From contig NZUQ01000125.1 of assembly GCA_002697225.1 (NCBI GenBank), positions 10,938 to 16,787 on the forward strand: 5,850 nt of DNA. Direction: 5' to 3'. Both the position numbers and the translations under genes were made by a program. This document shows positions 5,487 through 5,850 of the stretch, piece by piece; the first letter of the stretch is position 1; every line of letters begins with the position of its first letter. The notes beneath the pieces were generated by a model. That model did no database searches. It was given only the letters and a program-made list of their open reading frames with translations, and was not told the DNA's origin. This DNA is from Candidatus Poribacteria bacterium. GTDB lineage: Bacteria; Poribacteria; WGA-4E; UBA9662.

Positions 5487-5526
5487 CCCACCCCTTAATG
5501 AAACCGATTGAGTAACTCAGCGTTTA

Positions 5527-5555
5527 TTGACAGCAAGTGTGAATTCTGACCTAAT
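5527..5555 (+). promoter_or_regulatory. Weak candidate promoter of the amidase gene
   Basis: A perfect -35 hexamer TTGACA (5527-5532) is followed after 17 bases by CCTAAT (5550-5555), which keeps only four of six -10 bases and lacks the critical A at position two. The leader would be only about 13 bases. The amidase may instead be read through from the tat unit. Confidence 0.25.
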
Positions 5556-5574
5556 CAGCAGGATCGAGTTCCTA

Positions 5575-5850
5575 ATGCAATTTTCAATTCCTTTAAAGCT
5601 ACTGATTATCTCTCTTGTTTTTTTGCTTGTTCTGCCAAGACCAGAAATAGTTGCAGAAAATGAAAATGCGGGTCAGCTTGATGCCGAATTCTCACTAAAA
5701 TACATTGTTATTGATCCTGGACATGGAGGTAGGGATCCCGGTTGTGTTAGCCAATCTGGTGTGAAAGAGAAAGATATAACGTTGTCAGTCTCTCGCAAAT
5801 TGGCCGAAGTCCTGCGGGAAAAAACTGAATATGAAGCTTTTTTGACTCGC
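5575..5850 (+). CDS. N-acetylmuramoyl-L-alanine amidase (AmiA/B/C type, Amidase_3), 3' end outside the window
   Basis: A partial gene of 92 codons, open to the right edge. Enzymes of this family are periplasmic zinc amidases that cut the bond between N-acetylmuramic acid and L-alanine in peptidoglycan, mainly at division and during wall turnover. Residues 1-27 form a signal peptide: short basic start (K8), hydrophobic core at about 9-20, and small residues before AEN. It has no twin arginine, so Sec export is expected. The Amidase_3 domain begins at YIVIDPGHGGRDPG (43-56), with H50 as the first zinc ligand. E65 in GVKEKDITL (62-70) is the second. The N-terminal AMIN domain found in AmiC-like enzymes is missing, so this is a short form. 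The ATG at 5575 has GAG six bases and AGGA eleven bases upstream. It lies 113 bases after the zinc-ribbon gene. Confidence 0.92.
   Translation, partial: MQFSIPLKLLIISLVFLLVLPRPEIVAENENAGQLDAEFSLKYIVIDPGHGGRDPGCVSQSGVKEKDITLSVSRKLAEVLREKTEYEAFLTR

Noticed and set aside
5509..5519. Short palindrome TGAGTAACTCA as an operator
   Set aside because: Five-base arms around one base are expected by chance in this much sequence, and no second copy was seen.
5462..5574. Structured RNA gene such as rnpB after the COG1579 gene
   Set aside because: The gap is only 113 bases and shows none of the conserved RNase P RNA motifs.

Overview
The window reads as a compact, moderately AT-rich bacterial chromosome segment. 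There are no transposase, phage, CRISPR, tRNA or rRNA signals. The gene set (Tat translocon, periplasmic murein amidase with a signal peptide, proline synthesis, PLP-homeostasis protein) fits a free-living or symbiotic bacterium with a periplasm. I cannot name the phylum. A creatininase-family hydrolase next to an MTH1187-type thiamine-binding protein is seen in several uncultured lineages, but that is only a hint.

Layout. Positions 1-2317 hold a leftward operon transcribed from about 2345: yggS (PLP homeostasis, TTG start), proC (pyrroline-5-carboxylate reductase, overlapping yggS), yggT (small membrane protein), then an unfinished gene that starts 3 bases after yggT and runs off the left edge. 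That last gene is clearly related to the N-terminus of isoleucyl-tRNA synthetase and sits where many bacteria keep ileS. However, its HIGH motif, the preceding DGPPYANG-type motif and the HGLPIE motif are all gone, while the reading frame and the overall alignment stay intact. A 178-base divergent intergenic region (2318-2495) carries candidate promoters for both directions.

Positions 2496-3563 hold a rightward pair: a creatininase-family amidohydrolase and an MTH1187/YkoF-type thiamine-binding protein. After a 108-base AT-rich gap with a good sigma70-like promoter comes a tightly coupled unit: tatA, tatC and a coiled-coil plus zinc-ribbon protein (COG1579/CT398 type). These are joined by two identical 8-base overlaps (ATGCCTGA). 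A further 113-base gap leads to an N-acetylmuramoyl-L-alanine amidase cut off by the right edge.

How the genes fit together. The left operon is a common housekeeping cluster (yggS-proC-yggT-ileS region), here with a synthetase paralogue that looks catalytically dead. The right part joins export of folded proteins (TatAC) to a cell-wall amidase of a class that in some bacteria is itself a Tat substrate, although this amidase has an ordinary signal peptide without twin arginines. The most interesting item is the degenerate IleRS-like protein at the left edge. The rest is largely standard, with a lengthened first periplasmic loop in TatC and a creatininase-family active-site variant as secondary points.
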